A stretch of 64,000 nucleotides of DNA, taken from assembly GCF_008364555.1 (NCBI RefSeq), contig NZ_VTUC01000003.1, positions 310,001-374,000 of the forward strand, in the 5' to 3' direction. The translations under genes were made by a program, and so were the position numbers. This document shows positions 20,535 through 29,985 of the stretch, piece after piece (within the stretch, counting starts at the first letter, position 1; each line of letters starts with the position of its first letter). Below the pieces are notes generated by a model. That model did not search any database. It saw only the letters and a list, made by a program, of their open reading frames with translations, and was not told the origin of the DNA. The stretch comes from Enterobacter vonholyi. GTDB lineage: Bacteria; Pseudomonadota; Gammaproteobacteria; Enterobacterales; Enterobacteriaceae.

Positions 20535-21107
20535 TCAGTCGGCGCGACCCATATAGCGTTTTTCTTCGATATGGATGCGGATCTTCTCGCCAGCGGAGAG
20601 GTATTCCGGCACCTGCACAACCAGGCCGGTCGTCAGGGTAGCAGGTTTGTTACGGGCACTTGCGGATGCGCCTTTGATGCCGGGTGCCGTTTCAACGATT
20701 TCCAGATCGACGGTCTGAGGCAGTTCCAGCGCCAGCAGCACGCCGTCCCAGGTCAGAACCTGCATGTCAGGCATACCGCCTTCAGGAATGAACAGCAGCT
20801 CTTCTTCAATCTGATCTTTGGTGAAGATGTACGGGGTGTAATCTTCTTTGTCCATGAACACGTATTCGTTGCCGTCGATGTAGGAGAAATCAACATAGCG
20901 ACGGGTCAGGGTCACGGTATCGACAATATCGTCACCTTTGAAGCGTTCTTCCACTTTGAGGCCGGTACGCACATCAGCGAAACGCATTTTATACAGCGTT
21001 GCTGCACCACGGGCGCTTGGTGCCTGAATGTCGATATCTTTCACAATCAGCAGTTTGCCGTTGTAATTCAGCACCATACCTTTCTTAATTTCGTTCGCTC
21101 TTGGCAT
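20535..21107 (-). CDS. efpL: Elongation factor P-like protein EfpL (YeiP)
   Basis: 190 residues from [18 protein letters not shown] longer frame starting at 21209 is rejected because this start is the conserved one. Three EF-P-type domains are expected. The domain-I loop tip reads [12 protein letters not shown] with Arg33, in place of the modified lysine of canonical EF-P. The family relieves ribosome stalling at polyproline motifs without the Lys modification. Convergent with uxuA. Confidence 0.94.
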   Translation of the reverse strand: MPRANEIKKGMVLNYNGKLLIVKDIDIQAPSARGAATLYKMRFADVRTGLKVEERFKGDDIVDTVTLTRRYVDFSYIDGNEYVFMDKEDYTPYIFTKDQIEEELLFIPEGGMPDMQVLTWDGVLLALELPQTVDLEIVETAPGIKGASASARNKPATLTTGLVVQVPEYLSAGEKIRIHIEEKRYMGRAD

Positions 21108-21271
21108 TGCAGTAATCCTGTTTACGGGAGGTAAAAAATATCGCGCCAAATTACTCGCGCGCGGCCTTTCAGGCAAGTGGAATTCGTGGCTTTTGCTATC
21201 AATACGCAAAAGGTGTTACTGTGCGCGCGATGCCCGACTACGCGGGCCATCGTCAGCGAAAGAGAGCATTT

Positions 21272-21526
21272 ATGGATTGCCGTCCCGATTGTGGCGCGTG
21301 CTGTACTGCACCGTCCATTTCAAGCCCCATTCCTGGAATGCCCGAGGGCAAGCCTGCCAATACTCGCTGCGTTCAGCTCTCTGAAAATAATCTTTGCAAG
21401 ATCTTTGGCTCACCGCTGCGTCCGAAGGTCTGCTCCGGGCTTCAGCCCACGGCCGAAATGTGCGGCAGCACGCGCGAGCAGGCGATGACGTACCTTCTTG
21501 AGCTTGAGGCGCTCACCGCACCTTAA
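21272..21526 (+). CDS. yeiW: YkgJ-family cysteine cluster protein YeiW
   Basis: 84 residues from [11 protein letters not shown]. The in-frame ATG at 21221 adds 17 residues with no family support. Seven or eight cysteines in the pattern CxxxCxxCC...C...C...C suggest metal or Fe-S binding; the function is unknown. The start has an AGAGAG ribosome site. The end overlaps the end of setB by 4 bp in convergent orientation. Confidence 0.88.
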   Translation: MDCRPDCGACCTAPSISSPIPGMPEGKPANTRCVQLSENNLCKIFGSPLRPKVCSGLQPTAEMCGSTREQAMTYLLELEALTAP

Positions 21527-22704
21527 ACGTCTTTAATCCTCGCCAGACAGCCAATCGTCAGCGTACACATCACCAGCGCAATCCAGAATACCGTGTGATA
21601 GTTCCAGATTTCTGCCACGACACCGGCCATTGAGCCCGCGATAATCCACCCCACGCGGGTGGTATTAGTATAAAGGGTGGTGGCAGAGCCTGCCTGGCCC
21701 GGCATCAAATCCTGGAAATAGAGCATGCCTATCCCCGCGAGAATGCCAATATAGATGGCGTTCAGCAGCTGTAACGCCAGCAACAGCCCCGGCGTATGTA
21801 CCGTCAGCATACCGAAATAGAACAGCAGACCGGCGGTGGCGGCAATGCGCATTAAAAAACGCTTTCCGAAGCGCTTTGCGTAATAGCCCGCAATGAGCAT
21901 CGTCGGGATCTCAAGCCCGGCCGCGGTGCCCATCATGATTCCCGCCAGCTTCTCCGACAGGTGCAGTTCATCAATAATAAACAGCGGCATATTGATGATA
22001 TACAGGCTATTGGTGCCCCACATCAGCGTGCAGACAACAAACAGGAGCAGGGCATCGCGGCGGTTGCGGCGCGGTGCTTCCAGCACGCCCGTTGTCACTT
22101 TCGGCTCTTTGCGCATGGACGGCAGGAAGAACCACACCAGCGCGCCGCATACCACAAACGCGACAGCGGCGCTCAGGTACATCACCGTAAAGCCAAAACC
22201 CATCGCCAGCGCGTAGGCCAGCGGCGGGCCAATCACCCATGCCAGCGACACCTGCGCACGCAGGACAGAGCTGAACATCACCGCTTCACGTCCGGTATGG
22301 TCCGCGTGTTCACGAGCAAGGGCGAACAGCTGGGGGTTCGCCGTTGAGCCAAAGCTGCTCAGGAATACCCCGACGAAGAGCAGAATGAAATAGTTGCGGT
22401 TCCAGGCAAACAGAACGCAGGCCATGACCCCCAGCAGGCAGCAGAAAACGATCAGGCTTTTACGATCGCCTTTTCTGTCGGAGCGTCCCGCCAGAAACTG
22501 GCTGACCAGGATGCCGATGATGGCGCTTCCGGTAAAAAAGAAGCCGACCAGCGCCGGACGAACATGAACCTCATTTGTCAGAAATAAGCTCAGCGTCGGC
22601 GTCTGTAACGCACCGGCAATGCCCGTGAAGAAGGCAACAATCAGGAAGGCCGCTGAGGTTAAATCAAAGGGCTTCGGCGAGGCAGCCGCAGGGGTGTTAT
22701 GCAT
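21523..22704 (-). CDS. setB: Sugar efflux MFS transporter SetB
   Basis: 393 residues, equal to E. coli SetB, with about 12 membrane segments. The SET-family region [27 protein letters not shown] holds the MFS loop 2-3 motif. SET proteins export lactose, glucose and related sugars; SetB has also been linked to chromosome segregation. It is divergent from fruB and shares a 361-bp region with it that is crowded with Cra-type sequences. Confidence 0.93.
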   Translation of the reverse strand: MHNTPAAASPKPFDLTSAAFLIVAFFTGIAGALQTPTLSLFLTNEVHVRPALVGFFFTGSAIIGILVSQFLAGRSDRKGDRKSLIVFCCLLGVMACVLFAWNRNYFILLFVGVFLSSFGSTANPQLFALAREHADHTGREAVMFSSVLRAQVSLAWVIGPPLAYALAMGFGFTVMYLSAAVAFVVCGALVWFFLPSMRKEPKVTTGVLEAPRRNRRDALLLFVVCTLMWGTNSLYIINMPLFIIDELHLSEKLAGIMMGTAAGLEIPTMLIAGYYAKRFGKRFLMRIAATAGLLFYFGMLTVHTPGLLLALQLLNAIYIGILAGIGMLYFQDLMPGQAGSATTLYTNTTRVGWIIAGSMAGVVAEIWNYHTVFWIALVMCTLTIGCLARIKDV

Positions 22705-22837
22705 GTTTTATAATTAGCGAGTAGCAGAGAGGGGCGGAGTGTACGCCGTCAGCTAAAAAATAAACAGTGGGTGCGGTCAATGATGCCACGAAAAATCAAA
22801 ATGGCATTTCATCTTACAACCACATCGGCTGACCTTA

Positions 22838-23044
22838 GCTGAAACTGACTTGCTGAACTTCAGCAAAATTCAGCTGAACGAAGAAGAAATGTGCTGTATC
22901 TCTAAATTCTGACATCAGAAAGACGAGTTTACTTGCAAGGCATTGCAGAAAGCGCAAGACTTTTTGAAACGTTTCAGCGCTATCTTGTTTAAACAAACGG
23001 AGCAGGCTAGCGCATTTTTTCTCATTAAAGCTGAAACGATTCAA
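22838..23044. promoter_or_regulatory. Cra (FruR) operator cluster in the setB-fruB gap
   Basis: Two strong Cra-type sites, TTGAAACGTTTCAGC at 22,964-22,978 and GCTGAAACGATTCAA at 23,030-23,044, match the two-operator arrangement of E. coli fruB. Upstream lie further copies of the same half-site: a 17-bp palindrome TTGCTGAACTTCAGCAA at 22,850-22,866 and TTCAGCTGAA at 22,869-22,878. The rest of the 361-bp gap holds promoters and no gene. Confidence 0.75.
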
Positions 23045-23065
23045 TTTCAGCAGGAGTGGAGAACC

Positions 23066-24196
23066 ATGTTCCAGTTATCTGTTCAGGATATCCACCCGGG
23101 CGCTCAGGCCGGGGATAAAGAAGAGGCTATTCGCCAGGTTGCCGCTGCGCTTGTGCAGGCGGGTAACGTCGCGGACGGCTATGTCAACGGCATGCTGGCC
23201 CGCGAGCAGCAGACCTCAACCTTCCTCGGCAATGGTATTGCCATTCCGCACGGCACAACCGACACCCGCGATCAGGTGTTGAAAACCGGCGTTAAGGTTT
23301 ATCAGTTCCCGCAGGGCGTGCTTTGGGGCGACGGTCAGGTGGCCTATGTGGCTATCGGTATCGCGGCCAGCAGCGATGAACACTTAGGTCTGCTGCGTCA
23401 GCTGACGCATGTCCTGAGTGATGATGCGGTGGCTGAACAGCTTAAGTCCGCCACCACAGCGGAAGAGCTGCGCGCCTTGCTGATGGGAGAAAAACAGAGC
23501 GAAGCGCTGAAACTGGATAATGAAACGCTGACGCTGGATGTGATTGCTTCCGATCTGGTGACGCTGCAGGCGCTGAACGCCGGTCGTCTGAAAGAAGCCG
23601 GCGCGGCGGATACCACCTTTGTGACGCGCGTGATTAACGATAAGCCGTTGAATCTGGGTCAGGGTATCTGGCTGAACGACAGTGCTGAAGGCAACCTGCG
23701 CAGCGCTATCGCCGTGAGCCGCGCGGCCAATGCATTTGACGTAGAAGGCGAACGCGCGGCCATGCTGGTGACCGTAGCGATGGCTGATGAACAGCCGGTT
23801 TCCGTGCTGAAGCGTCTGGGCGACCTGTTGCTGAACAACAAAGCTGAAAAACTGCTGAACGCTGATGCCTCCACCGTGCTGGCACTGCTGACCAGTGATG
23901 ATGTGCTGACGGATGACGTGCAAACTGCGGAGTTCGTGGTGCGTAACGAACACGGCCTGCATGCCCGTCCGGGTACCATGCTGGTGAATACCATTAAACA
24001 ATTCGAGAGTGAGATCACCGTGGCGAATCTTGACGGCACGGGCAAACCGGCCAACGGCCGTAGTCTGATGAAAGTTGTCGCGCTGGGCGTGAAGAAAGGT
24101 CACCGTCTGCGTTTCACCGCGCAGGGTGCTGATGCTGAACAGGCGCTGAAAGCGATTGGCGACGCCATCGCGGCGGGTCTGGGGGAGGGCGCATAA
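23066..24196 (+). CDS. fruB: Fructose PTS diphosphoryl-transfer protein FruB (EIIA-HPr/FPr)
   Basis: 376 residues from [12 protein letters not shown]; an upstream ATG at 22943 lies in the operator region and is rejected. The EIIA domain carries phospho-His62 (IAIPHGT). A middle domain follows, and the C-terminal HPr-like domain carries His299 ([10 protein letters not shown]). FPr passes phosphate from Enzyme I to FruA. AGGAG precedes the ATG. The stop overlaps the fruK start by 1 nt. Confidence 0.96.
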   Translation: MFQLSVQDIHPGAQAGDKEEAIRQVAAALVQAGNVADGYVNGMLAREQQTSTFLGNGIAIPHGTTDTRDQVLKTGVKVYQFPQGVLWGDGQVAYVAIGIAASSDEHLGLLRQLTHVLSDDAVAEQLKSATTAEELRALLMGEKQSEALKLDNETLTLDVIASDLVTLQALNAGRLKEAGAADTTFVTRVINDKPLNLGQGIWLNDSAEGNLRSAIAVSRAANAFDVEGERAAMLVTVAMADEQPVSVLKRLGDLLLNNKAEKLLNADASTVLALLTSDDVLTDDVQTAEFVVRNEHGLHARPGTMLVNTIKQFESEITVANLDGTGKPANGRSLMKVVALGVKKGHRLRFTAQGADAEQALKAIGDAIAAGLGEGA

Positions 24197-25134
24197 TGAG
24201 CAGACGTGTTGCGACTATTACGCTGAACCCGGCTTATGACCTGGTAGGATTTTGCCCGGAAATTGAGCGCGGCGAAGTCAACCTCGTGCGTACCACTGGC
24301 CTGCATGCTGCGGGCAAAGGGATTAACGTCGCGAAAGTGCTCAAGGATCTCGGTATCGATGTCACCGTGGGTGGATTTCTCGGGAAAGATAACCAGGATG
24401 GTTTCCAGCAGCTGTTCAGCGAGCTGGGCATTGCCAACCGTTTTCAGGTTGTTCAGGGCCGTACCCGAATCAACGTTAAGCTGACGGAGAAAGACGGTGA
24501 AGTGACCGATCTGAACTTCTCTGGCTTCGAAGTGACGCCGTCAGACTGGGAGCGTTTTGTTAACGATTCTCTGACCTGGCTGGGTCAGTTTGACATGGTG
24601 TGCGTCAGCGGCAGCCTGCCGTCCGGCGTGAGCCCGGAAGCGTTTACCGACTGGATGACGCGCCTGCGCAGCCAGTGTCCGTGCATTATTTTTGACAGCA
24701 GCCGCGACGCGCTGGTCGCGGGTCTCAAAGCCTCTCCGTGGCTGGTGAAGCCGAATCGCCGCGAGCTGGAAATCTGGGCGGGTCGTAAGCTGCCAGAACT
24801 AAAAGATGTGATTGACGCTGCCCATGCGCTGCGCGAGCAGGGTATCGCTCACGTGGTTATCTCGCTTGGTGCAGAAGGCGCGTTGTGGGTTAACGCGTCT
24901 GGCGAATGGATCGCCAAACCGCCGTCAATGGAAGTTGTGAGTACCGTTGGCGCAGGGGATTCAATGGTTGGCGGCCTGATTTACGGCCTGCTGATGCGTG
25001 AATCCAGTGAACATACTTTACGTCTTGCCACTGCCGTTGCTGCCCTGGCCGTAAGCCAGAGCAATGTCGGTATTACCGATCGTACCCAGTTAGCCGCGAT
25101 GATGGCGCGCGTTGACTTAAAACCTTTTAACTAA
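24196..25134 (+). CDS. fruK: 1-phosphofructokinase FruK
   Basis: 312 residues, PfkB/ribokinase fold. The N-terminal GKGINVAKVL segment and C-terminal GAGDSMVGG signature hold substrate and ATP; the Asp of GAGDS is catalytic. It converts fructose 1-phosphate to fructose 1,6-bisphosphate. Fructose 1-phosphate is also the Cra effector. ATGA overlap with fruB implies coupled translation. Confidence 0.96.
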   Translation: MSRRVATITLNPAYDLVGFCPEIERGEVNLVRTTGLHAAGKGINVAKVLKDLGIDVTVGGFLGKDNQDGFQQLFSELGIANRFQVVQGRTRINVKLTEKDGEVTDLNFSGFEVTPSDWERFVNDSLTWLGQFDMVCVSGSLPSGVSPEAFTDWMTRLRSQCPCIIFDSSRDALVAGLKASPWLVKPNRRELEIWAGRKLPELKDVIDAAHALREQGIAHVVISLGAEGALWVNASGEWIAKPPSMEVVSTVGAGDSMVGGLIYGLLMRESSEHTLRLATAVAALAVSQSNVGITDRTQLAAMMARVDLKPFN

Positions 25135-25150
25135 CAGCAGGAGAGGAATA

Positions 25151-26836
25151 ATGAAAACGCTGCTGATCATTGACTCCGGTCTCGGACAGGCTCGCGCCTA
25201 TATGGCGAAGACCTTGCTGGGAGCGGCGGCGAACAAAGCACATCTCGAGATGACTGATAACCCTGGCGATGCCGAACTGGCCATTGTACTGGGCGACAAA
25301 ATCCCGGCTGACAGTGCGCTGAACGGCAAAAAAGTGTGGCTGGGCGATATTAATCGCGCGGTGGCTCATCCGGAACTGTTCCTGAGCGAAGCGAAAGGTC
25401 ACGCGTCTGTTTACAGCGCGCCCGTCGCGACGGCACCGGCTGCGGCCACGGGCCCGAAACGCATTGTTGCGGTGACGGCCTGTCCGACGGGCGTGGCTCA
25501 CACCTTTATGGCGGCTGAAGCCATTGAAACCGAAGCGAAAAAACGCGGCTGGTGGGTTAAAGTTGAAACGCGCGGCTCCGTCGGTGCCGGCAACGCTATC
25601 ACCCCTGAAGAAGTGGCTGAGGCCGATCTGGTGATTGTGGCGGCGGATATCGAAGTGGACCTGGCGAAATTTGCCGGTAAGCCAATGTACCGCACGTCTA
25701 CCGGCCTGGCGCTGAAAAAGACCGCGCAGGAGTTTGATAAAGCGCTGGTGGAAGCGAAGCCGTATCAGGCAACTGGCGCGCGCCAGACCGCGACGGAAGG
25801 TAAGAAAGAGTCCGCAGGCGCCTATCGTCACCTGCTGACCGGCGTGTCTTACATGCTGCCGATGGTGGTTGCGGGTGGTCTGTGTATCGCGCTCTCGTTC
25901 GCATTTGGTATTACCGCGTTTAAAGAGCAAGGCACGCTGGCCGCTGCGTTAATGCAGATTGGTGGCGGTTCCGCATTCGCACTGATGGTACCCGTCCTGG
26001 CAGGCTTTATTGCTTTCTCCATCGCCGATCGTCCTGGCCTCACGCCGGGTCTTATCGGCGGTATGCTGGCCGTAAGCACCGGTTCCGGCTTTATCGGCGG
26101 TATTATCGCGGGCTTCCTGGCCGGTTACGTCGCGAAGCTCATCAGCTCGAAGCTCAAGCTGCCGCAGAGTATGGAAGCGCTGAAGCCGATCCTGATCATT
26201 CCGCTGATTTCCAGCCTGGTGGTCGGTCTGGCGATGATTTACCTGATTGGTAAGCCGGTTGCAGGCATCCTGGCGGGTCTGACCCACTGGCTGCAAACTA
26301 TGGGTACCGCGAACGCGGTTCTGCTGGGGGCAATTCTCGGCGGCATGATGTGTACCGACATGGGTGGTCCGGTAAACAAAGCGGCATACGCCTTTGGTGT
26401 TGGCCTGCTGAGTACCCAGACCTACGCGCCAATGGCAGCGATCATGGCGGCAGGTATGGTTCCACCACTGGCGCTCGGCCTGGCGACGATTATTGCCCGT
26501 CGTAAGTTCGATAAAGCGCAGCAGGAAGGCGGTAAAGCCGCGCTGGTGCTGGGTCTGTGCTTCATCACCGAAGGCGCGATTCCGTTCGCGGCCCGTGACC
26601 CAATGCGTGTACTGCCGTGCTGTATCGCGGGTGGTGCAGTGACCGGGGCGATCTCCATGGCGATTGGCGCGAAGCTGATGGCACCACACGGCGGTCTGTT
26701 TGTTCTGCTGATCCCTGGCGCCATCACGCCGGTACTGGGCTACCTGCTGGCCATCGTCGCCGGTACGCTGGTGGCGGGTCTCTCTTACGCGGTGCTGAAA
26801 CGTCCGGAAGCGGAAGTTGTGGCAAAAGCAGCGTAA
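25151..26836 (+). CDS. fruA: Fructose-specific PTS EIIB'BC permease FruA
   Basis: 561 residues. The N-terminal EIIB' domain lacks the phospho-cysteine. EIIB follows with Cys111 in VTACPTGVAHTFMAAEA. The C-terminal EIIC has about nine membrane segments from residue ~225. It takes up fructose and phosphorylates it to fructose 1-phosphate. It lies 16 bp after fruK with a GGAGAGG ribosome site and ends in a strong terminator. Confidence 0.96.
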   Translation: MKTLLIIDSGLGQARAYMAKTLLGAAANKAHLEMTDNPGDAELAIVLGDKIPADSALNGKKVWLGDINRAVAHPELFLSEAKGHASVYSAPVATAPAAATGPKRIVAVTACPTGVAHTFMAAEAIETEAKKRGWWVKVETRGSVGAGNAITPEEVAEADLVIVAADIEVDLAKFAGKPMYRTSTGLALKKTAQEFDKALVEAKPYQATGARQTATEGKKESAGAYRHLLTGVSYMLPMVVAGGLCIALSFAFGITAFKEQGTLAAALMQIGGGSAFALMVPVLAGFIAFSIADRPGLTPGLIGGMLAVSTGSGFIGGIIAGFLAGYVAKLISSKLKLPQSMEALKPILIIPLISSLVVGLAMIYLIGKPVAGILAGLTHWLQTMGTANAVLLGAILGGMMCTDMGGPVNKAAYAFGVGLLSTQTYAPMAAIMAAGMVPPLALGLATIIARRKFDKAQQEGGKAALVLGLCFITEGAIPFAARDPMRVLPCCIAGGAVTGAISMAIGAKLMAPHGGLFVLLIPGAITPVLGYLLAIVAGTLVAGLSYAVLKRPEAEVVAKAA

Positions 26837-26847
26837 GCGATAAATAA

Positions 26848-26885
26848 TAAAAAAGCCGGGTCGCATTATGCACCCGGCTTTTTTT
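26848..26885. terminator. Bidirectional terminator fruA/nfo, reaching into the nfo stop codon
   Basis: AAGCCGGGT and ACCCGGCTT form the stem with T-runs on both strands. The plus-strand T-run covers the first bases of the nfo stop codon complement at 26,884-26,886. Confidence 0.9.
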
Positions 26886-27741
26886 ATGCCGCCTGTTCAG
26901 CAGTTTGCTGAGCCTTCAGCCAGGCAATCTCTTCTGCCCAGATATCCGGATTAATGGTTTCAAGCACCATCGGAATACCGTCGAAGCGGGCGTCCTGCAT
27001 GATAAAGCGAAACGCATCGTGGCCAATGTTGCCTTCGCCCAGGCTGTGGTGGCGGTCAACGCGGCTGCCAAAGGCGCTTTTCGCATCGTTTAAGTGCATT
27101 CCGCGCAGGTACTTAAAGCCAACAACGCGCTCGAACTCATCAAACGTGTTTTTCGTTGCCTCGGTGGTGCGAAGGTCATAACCGGCGGCAAACGCGTGGC
27201 AGGTATCAATGCACACGCCGACGCGGGATTTATCCTCCACGCCGTCGATAATCGCCGCCAGATGTTCGAACTTAAAGCCGAGGTTGCTGCCCTGACCGGC
27301 GGTATTCTCAATCACCGCGGTGACGCCTTTGGTCTTGTCCAGCGTGATGTTGATGGATTCGGCAATGCGCGCGAGGCAGGCATCTTCATCGATCTGCATC
27401 AGATGGCTGCCTGGATGGAAGTTCAGCAGCGTCAGCCCAAGCTGCTCACAGCGCTGAACTTCATCAAGAAACGCCTCGCGGGATTTTTCCAGCGCCTCTT
27501 CAACCGGGTGCCCGAGGTTAATAAGATAGCTGTCGTGGGGAAGGATCTGGCCTGGCCCGTAGTGGTACTTCTCACAGGCAGCTTTGAAATCGTCAATCAC
27601 CTCGGCGGTGAGCGGGGCGGCGCGCCACTGGCGCTGATTTTTGGTGAACAGGGCGAAAGCGGTCGCCTCAATTTCGGCGGCACGAATGGCGGCATTCGCA
27701 AGGCCACCTGCAGCGCTGACGTGCGCTCCAACATATTTCAT
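26884..27741 (-). CDS. nfo: Endonuclease IV (AP endonuclease)
   Basis: 285 residues, TIM-barrel AP endonuclease. The trinuclear zinc ligands are all in place: His69, His109, Glu145, Asp179, His182, His216, Asp229 and His231. It cuts DNA at abasic sites and 3' blocking lesions; in E. coli it belongs to the SoxS regulon. In K-12 psuKGT lie between fruA and nfo; here the two genes are directly convergent. Confidence 0.97.
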   Translation of the reverse strand: MKYVGAHVSAAGGLANAAIRAAEIEATAFALFTKNQRQWRAAPLTAEVIDDFKAACEKYHYGPGQILPHDSYLINLGHPVEEALEKSREAFLDEVQRCEQLGLTLLNFHPGSHLMQIDEDACLARIAESINITLDKTKGVTAVIENTAGQGSNLGFKFEHLAAIIDGVEDKSRVGVCIDTCHAFAAGYDLRTTEATKNTFDEFERVVGFKYLRGMHLNDAKSAFGSRVDRHHSLGEGNIGHDAFRFIMQDARFDGIPMVLETINPDIWAEEIAWLKAQQTAEQAA

Positions 27742-27805
27742 AAAGGGACTCCTGTTAACCCGAAATGCCTATGATAGCGGGTTAACAGGAGAAGGATGTA
27801 GTGGT

Positions 27806-28852
27806 TTATGCCATCAGGCTATGGACCGCGAGGTTAATCGCGCCGCCGCCGACAATCAGCCAGATGAAGAGTACCAGCGCCATCAGCAGCGGTTTCGCAC
27901 CGGCTTTTTTCAGCGCGCTGACGTGTGTGGTCACCCCCAGGGCCGCCATGGCCATCGCCAGCAGTACGGTATCCAGCGTCACCAGCATATCCACTACCGA
28001 TTTGGGCAGCAGGTGGAAGGAGTTAAAGATAGCGACCACGATAAACAGGATCGCAAACCATGGAATGGTGATTTTACTTTTCTGATTACTGTCCGCCGGT
28101 GCCAGCTGTTTAACCCGTGCAGCAAGGAAAATCAGGAACGGCGCCAGCATCATCACGCGCAGCATTTTGGCAATCACCGCTGCGTTTTCGGCTTCAGGGT
28201 TAATAGCATGTCCTGCCGCCACCACCTGGGCCACTTCGTGCATGGTCGAACCGATATAGATGCCGTAGGTTTCCGGGCTAAACCAGTGGGCAACCAGCGG
28301 ATACATGGCCGGGTAGAGGAAAATCGCCAGCGTACCGAAGATCACCACCGTCGCTACCGCCACCGTCACCTTGCTGGCTTCGGCTTTAACGACGGGTTCC
28401 GTTGCCAGCACCGCCGCGGCCCCACAGATACTGCTCCCGGCACCGATCAGCCAGCTGGTTTGCCTGTCCAGGCCAAACACTTTCTGACCGATAAAGCAGG
28501 CCAGTAAAAAGGTGCTGGTCAGGGTCAGGACGTCTATGGCGATCCCGCTCACGCCCACATCCGCAATTTGCGAGAAGGTGAGACGGAAGCCGTAAAGAAT
28601 GATCCCAAGACGCAGCAGGTGCTGTTTGGCAAAAATCACGCCGCCGTCGCAGGATTTCCAGATATGTGGATAAACGGTGTTACCCACGACCATGCCCAGC
28701 AAAATGGCCAGCGTCAGCGCGCTGAAACCTGCGCCTGCGATGGCCGGGATGCTGCCGCCCCATAGCGCGACGGCGGTCACTGCGGCGCTGAGCGCAAGAC
28801 CCGGCACGAAGTGCCACACTGTACGATGATGTTGTAAGGTGATTTCTGACAT
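27806..28852 (-). CDS. yeiH: UPF0324 inner-membrane protein YeiH
   Basis: 348 residues with about 10-11 hydrophobic segments, matching E. coli YeiH (Cons_hypoth698). Substrate unknown; a sulfite or sulfonate-related role has been suggested for relatives. It is divergent from yeiE, separated by 97 bp that hold a perfect palindrome, which makes it the obvious YeiE target. Confidence 0.9.
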   Translation of the reverse strand: MSEITLQHHRTVWHFVPGLALSAAVTAVALWGGSIPAIAGAGFSALTLAILLGMVVGNTVYPHIWKSCDGGVIFAKQHLLRLGIILYGFRLTFSQIADVGVSGIAIDVLTLTSTFLLACFIGQKVFGLDRQTSWLIGAGSSICGAAAVLATEPVVKAEASKVTVAVATVVIFGTLAIFLYPAMYPLVAHWFSPETYGIYIGSTMHEVAQVVAAGHAINPEAENAAVIAKMLRVMMLAPFLIFLAARVKQLAPADSNQKSKITIPWFAILFIVVAIFNSFHLLPKSVVDMLVTLDTVLLAMAMAALGVTTHVSALKKAGAKPLLMALVLFIWLIVGGGAINLAVHSLMA

Positions 28853-28904
28853 AACCTTCTCCTTTGTCTGGCTAAAGGTTACGGCGCTCTGGCTTAAAAA
28901 TAAA

Positions 28905-28928
28905 ATTGATTATATACTTATAATCAAT
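28905..28928. promoter_or_regulatory. Perfect palindromic operator between yeiH and yeiE
   Basis: ATTGATTATA and its exact complement TATAATCAAT flank the spacer TACT. The ATTGAT...ATCAAT spacing suits a LysR-type dimer site. It lies about 20 bp before the yeiE ATG and about 50 bp before the yeiH ATG. Confidence 0.7.
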
Positions 28929-28949
28929 CTATATAAGTGGTAAGCAACC

Positions 28950-29816
28950 ATGCACATTACTCTGCGTCAGCTGGAAGTGTTTGCCGAGGTGCTGAAAAGC
29001 GGCTCGACGACCCAGGCGTCACAAATGCTGGCGCTCTCGCAGTCTGCGGTCAGCGCGGCGTTAACCGATCTTGAAGGACAGCTTGGCGTTCAGCTTTTTG
29101 ACAGGGTAGGGAAGCGTCTGGTGGTCAACGAGCACGGTCGTCTTCTTTATCCACGCGCGCTGGCGCTGCTGGAGCAGGCTATCGAAATCGAGCAGCTGTT
29201 CCGCGAAGACAATGGCGCGATCCGCGTCTACGCCAGCAGCACCATCGGGAACTACATCCTGCCGGAAGTGATTGCCCGCTACCGCCGGGATTTCCCGACC
29301 CTGCCGCTGGAGATGAGCGTGGGGAACAGCCAGGACGTCATCAACGCGGTGATCGACTTCCGGGTGGATATCGGCCTCATCGAAGGACCCTGCCATAACG
29401 TCGATATTATTGCCGAGCCCTGGCTGGAAGATGAGCTGGTGGTGTTTGCCTCCCCGGCCTCGTCGTTATTGCAGGGCGAGGTGACGCTGGAACGCCTGGC
29501 GCAGGCGCAGTGGATCCTGCGCGAGCAGGGCTCCGGCACGCGTGAAATTGTCGATTATCTGCTGCTTTCTCATTTGCCGCATTTCCAGTTAGGGATGGAG
29601 CTGGGGAACTCTGAGGCCATCAAGCACGCGGTGCGCCACGGGCTCGGCATCAGCTGTCTTTCCCGGCGCGTTATTGCCGAACAGCTGGAAACCGGATCGC
29701 TGGTTGAAATCCCCATCCCGCTCCCGAAACTGGTGCGCACGCTGTGGTGCATTCATCATCGTCAGAAACACCTTTCCAGCTCGCTGCAGCGTTTTCTGCG
29801 CTATTGCGAGATGTGA
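28950..29816 (+). CDS. yeiE: LysR-family transcriptional regulator YeiE
   Basis: 288 residues. The winged-helix HTH spans about 1-60 ([23 protein letters not shown] in the recognition region). The substrate-binding domain follows from ~90. E. coli YeiE has been tied to iron or sulfite homeostasis in published work. Arranged divergently from yeiH with the palindrome between, it probably autoregulates and controls yeiH (inference). Confidence 0.92.
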   Translation: MHITLRQLEVFAEVLKSGSTTQASQMLALSQSAVSAALTDLEGQLGVQLFDRVGKRLVVNEHGRLLYPRALALLEQAIEIEQLFREDNGAIRVYASSTIGNYILPEVIARYRRDFPTLPLEMSVGNSQDVINAVIDFRVDIGLIEGPCHNVDIIAEPWLEDELVVFASPASSLLQGEVTLERLAQAQWILREQGSGTREIVDYLLLSHLPHFQLGMELGNSEAIKHAVRHGLGISCLSRRVIAEQLETGSLVEIPIPLPKLVRTLWCIHHRQKHLSSSLQRFLRYCEM

Positions 29817-29833
29817 AATCGCCCATTACCTGG

Positions 29834-29856
29834 CCCTCTCCCCAAAGAGGAGAGGG
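29834..29856. repeat. CCCTCTCC-type inverted repeat
   Basis: CCCTCTCC and GGAGAGGG around a 7-nt loop, a dispersed repeat also present near 59,140 and 61,683. Located just after yeiE. Confidence 0.6.
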
Positions 29857-29985
29857 AAAAATTATGCTTTACTTATAATCCTGGCCCAGTCATGAAGCTC
29901 TCTTATAACTGAGTATTTCTGCCGGAAGGAACGCGGATCGTCTGCTACAATCGCGCCTCATTTATTAAATGGACAGCATTTTCAT

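Noticed and set aside
25949..26866. 305-residue minus-strand frame opposite fruA
   Set aside because: Shadow of a membrane protein; composition dominated by His, Arg, Gln and Thr.
27641..28507. 288-residue plus-strand frame opposite nfo and yeiH
   Set aside because: Spans the ends of two real genes on the other strand; no homology.
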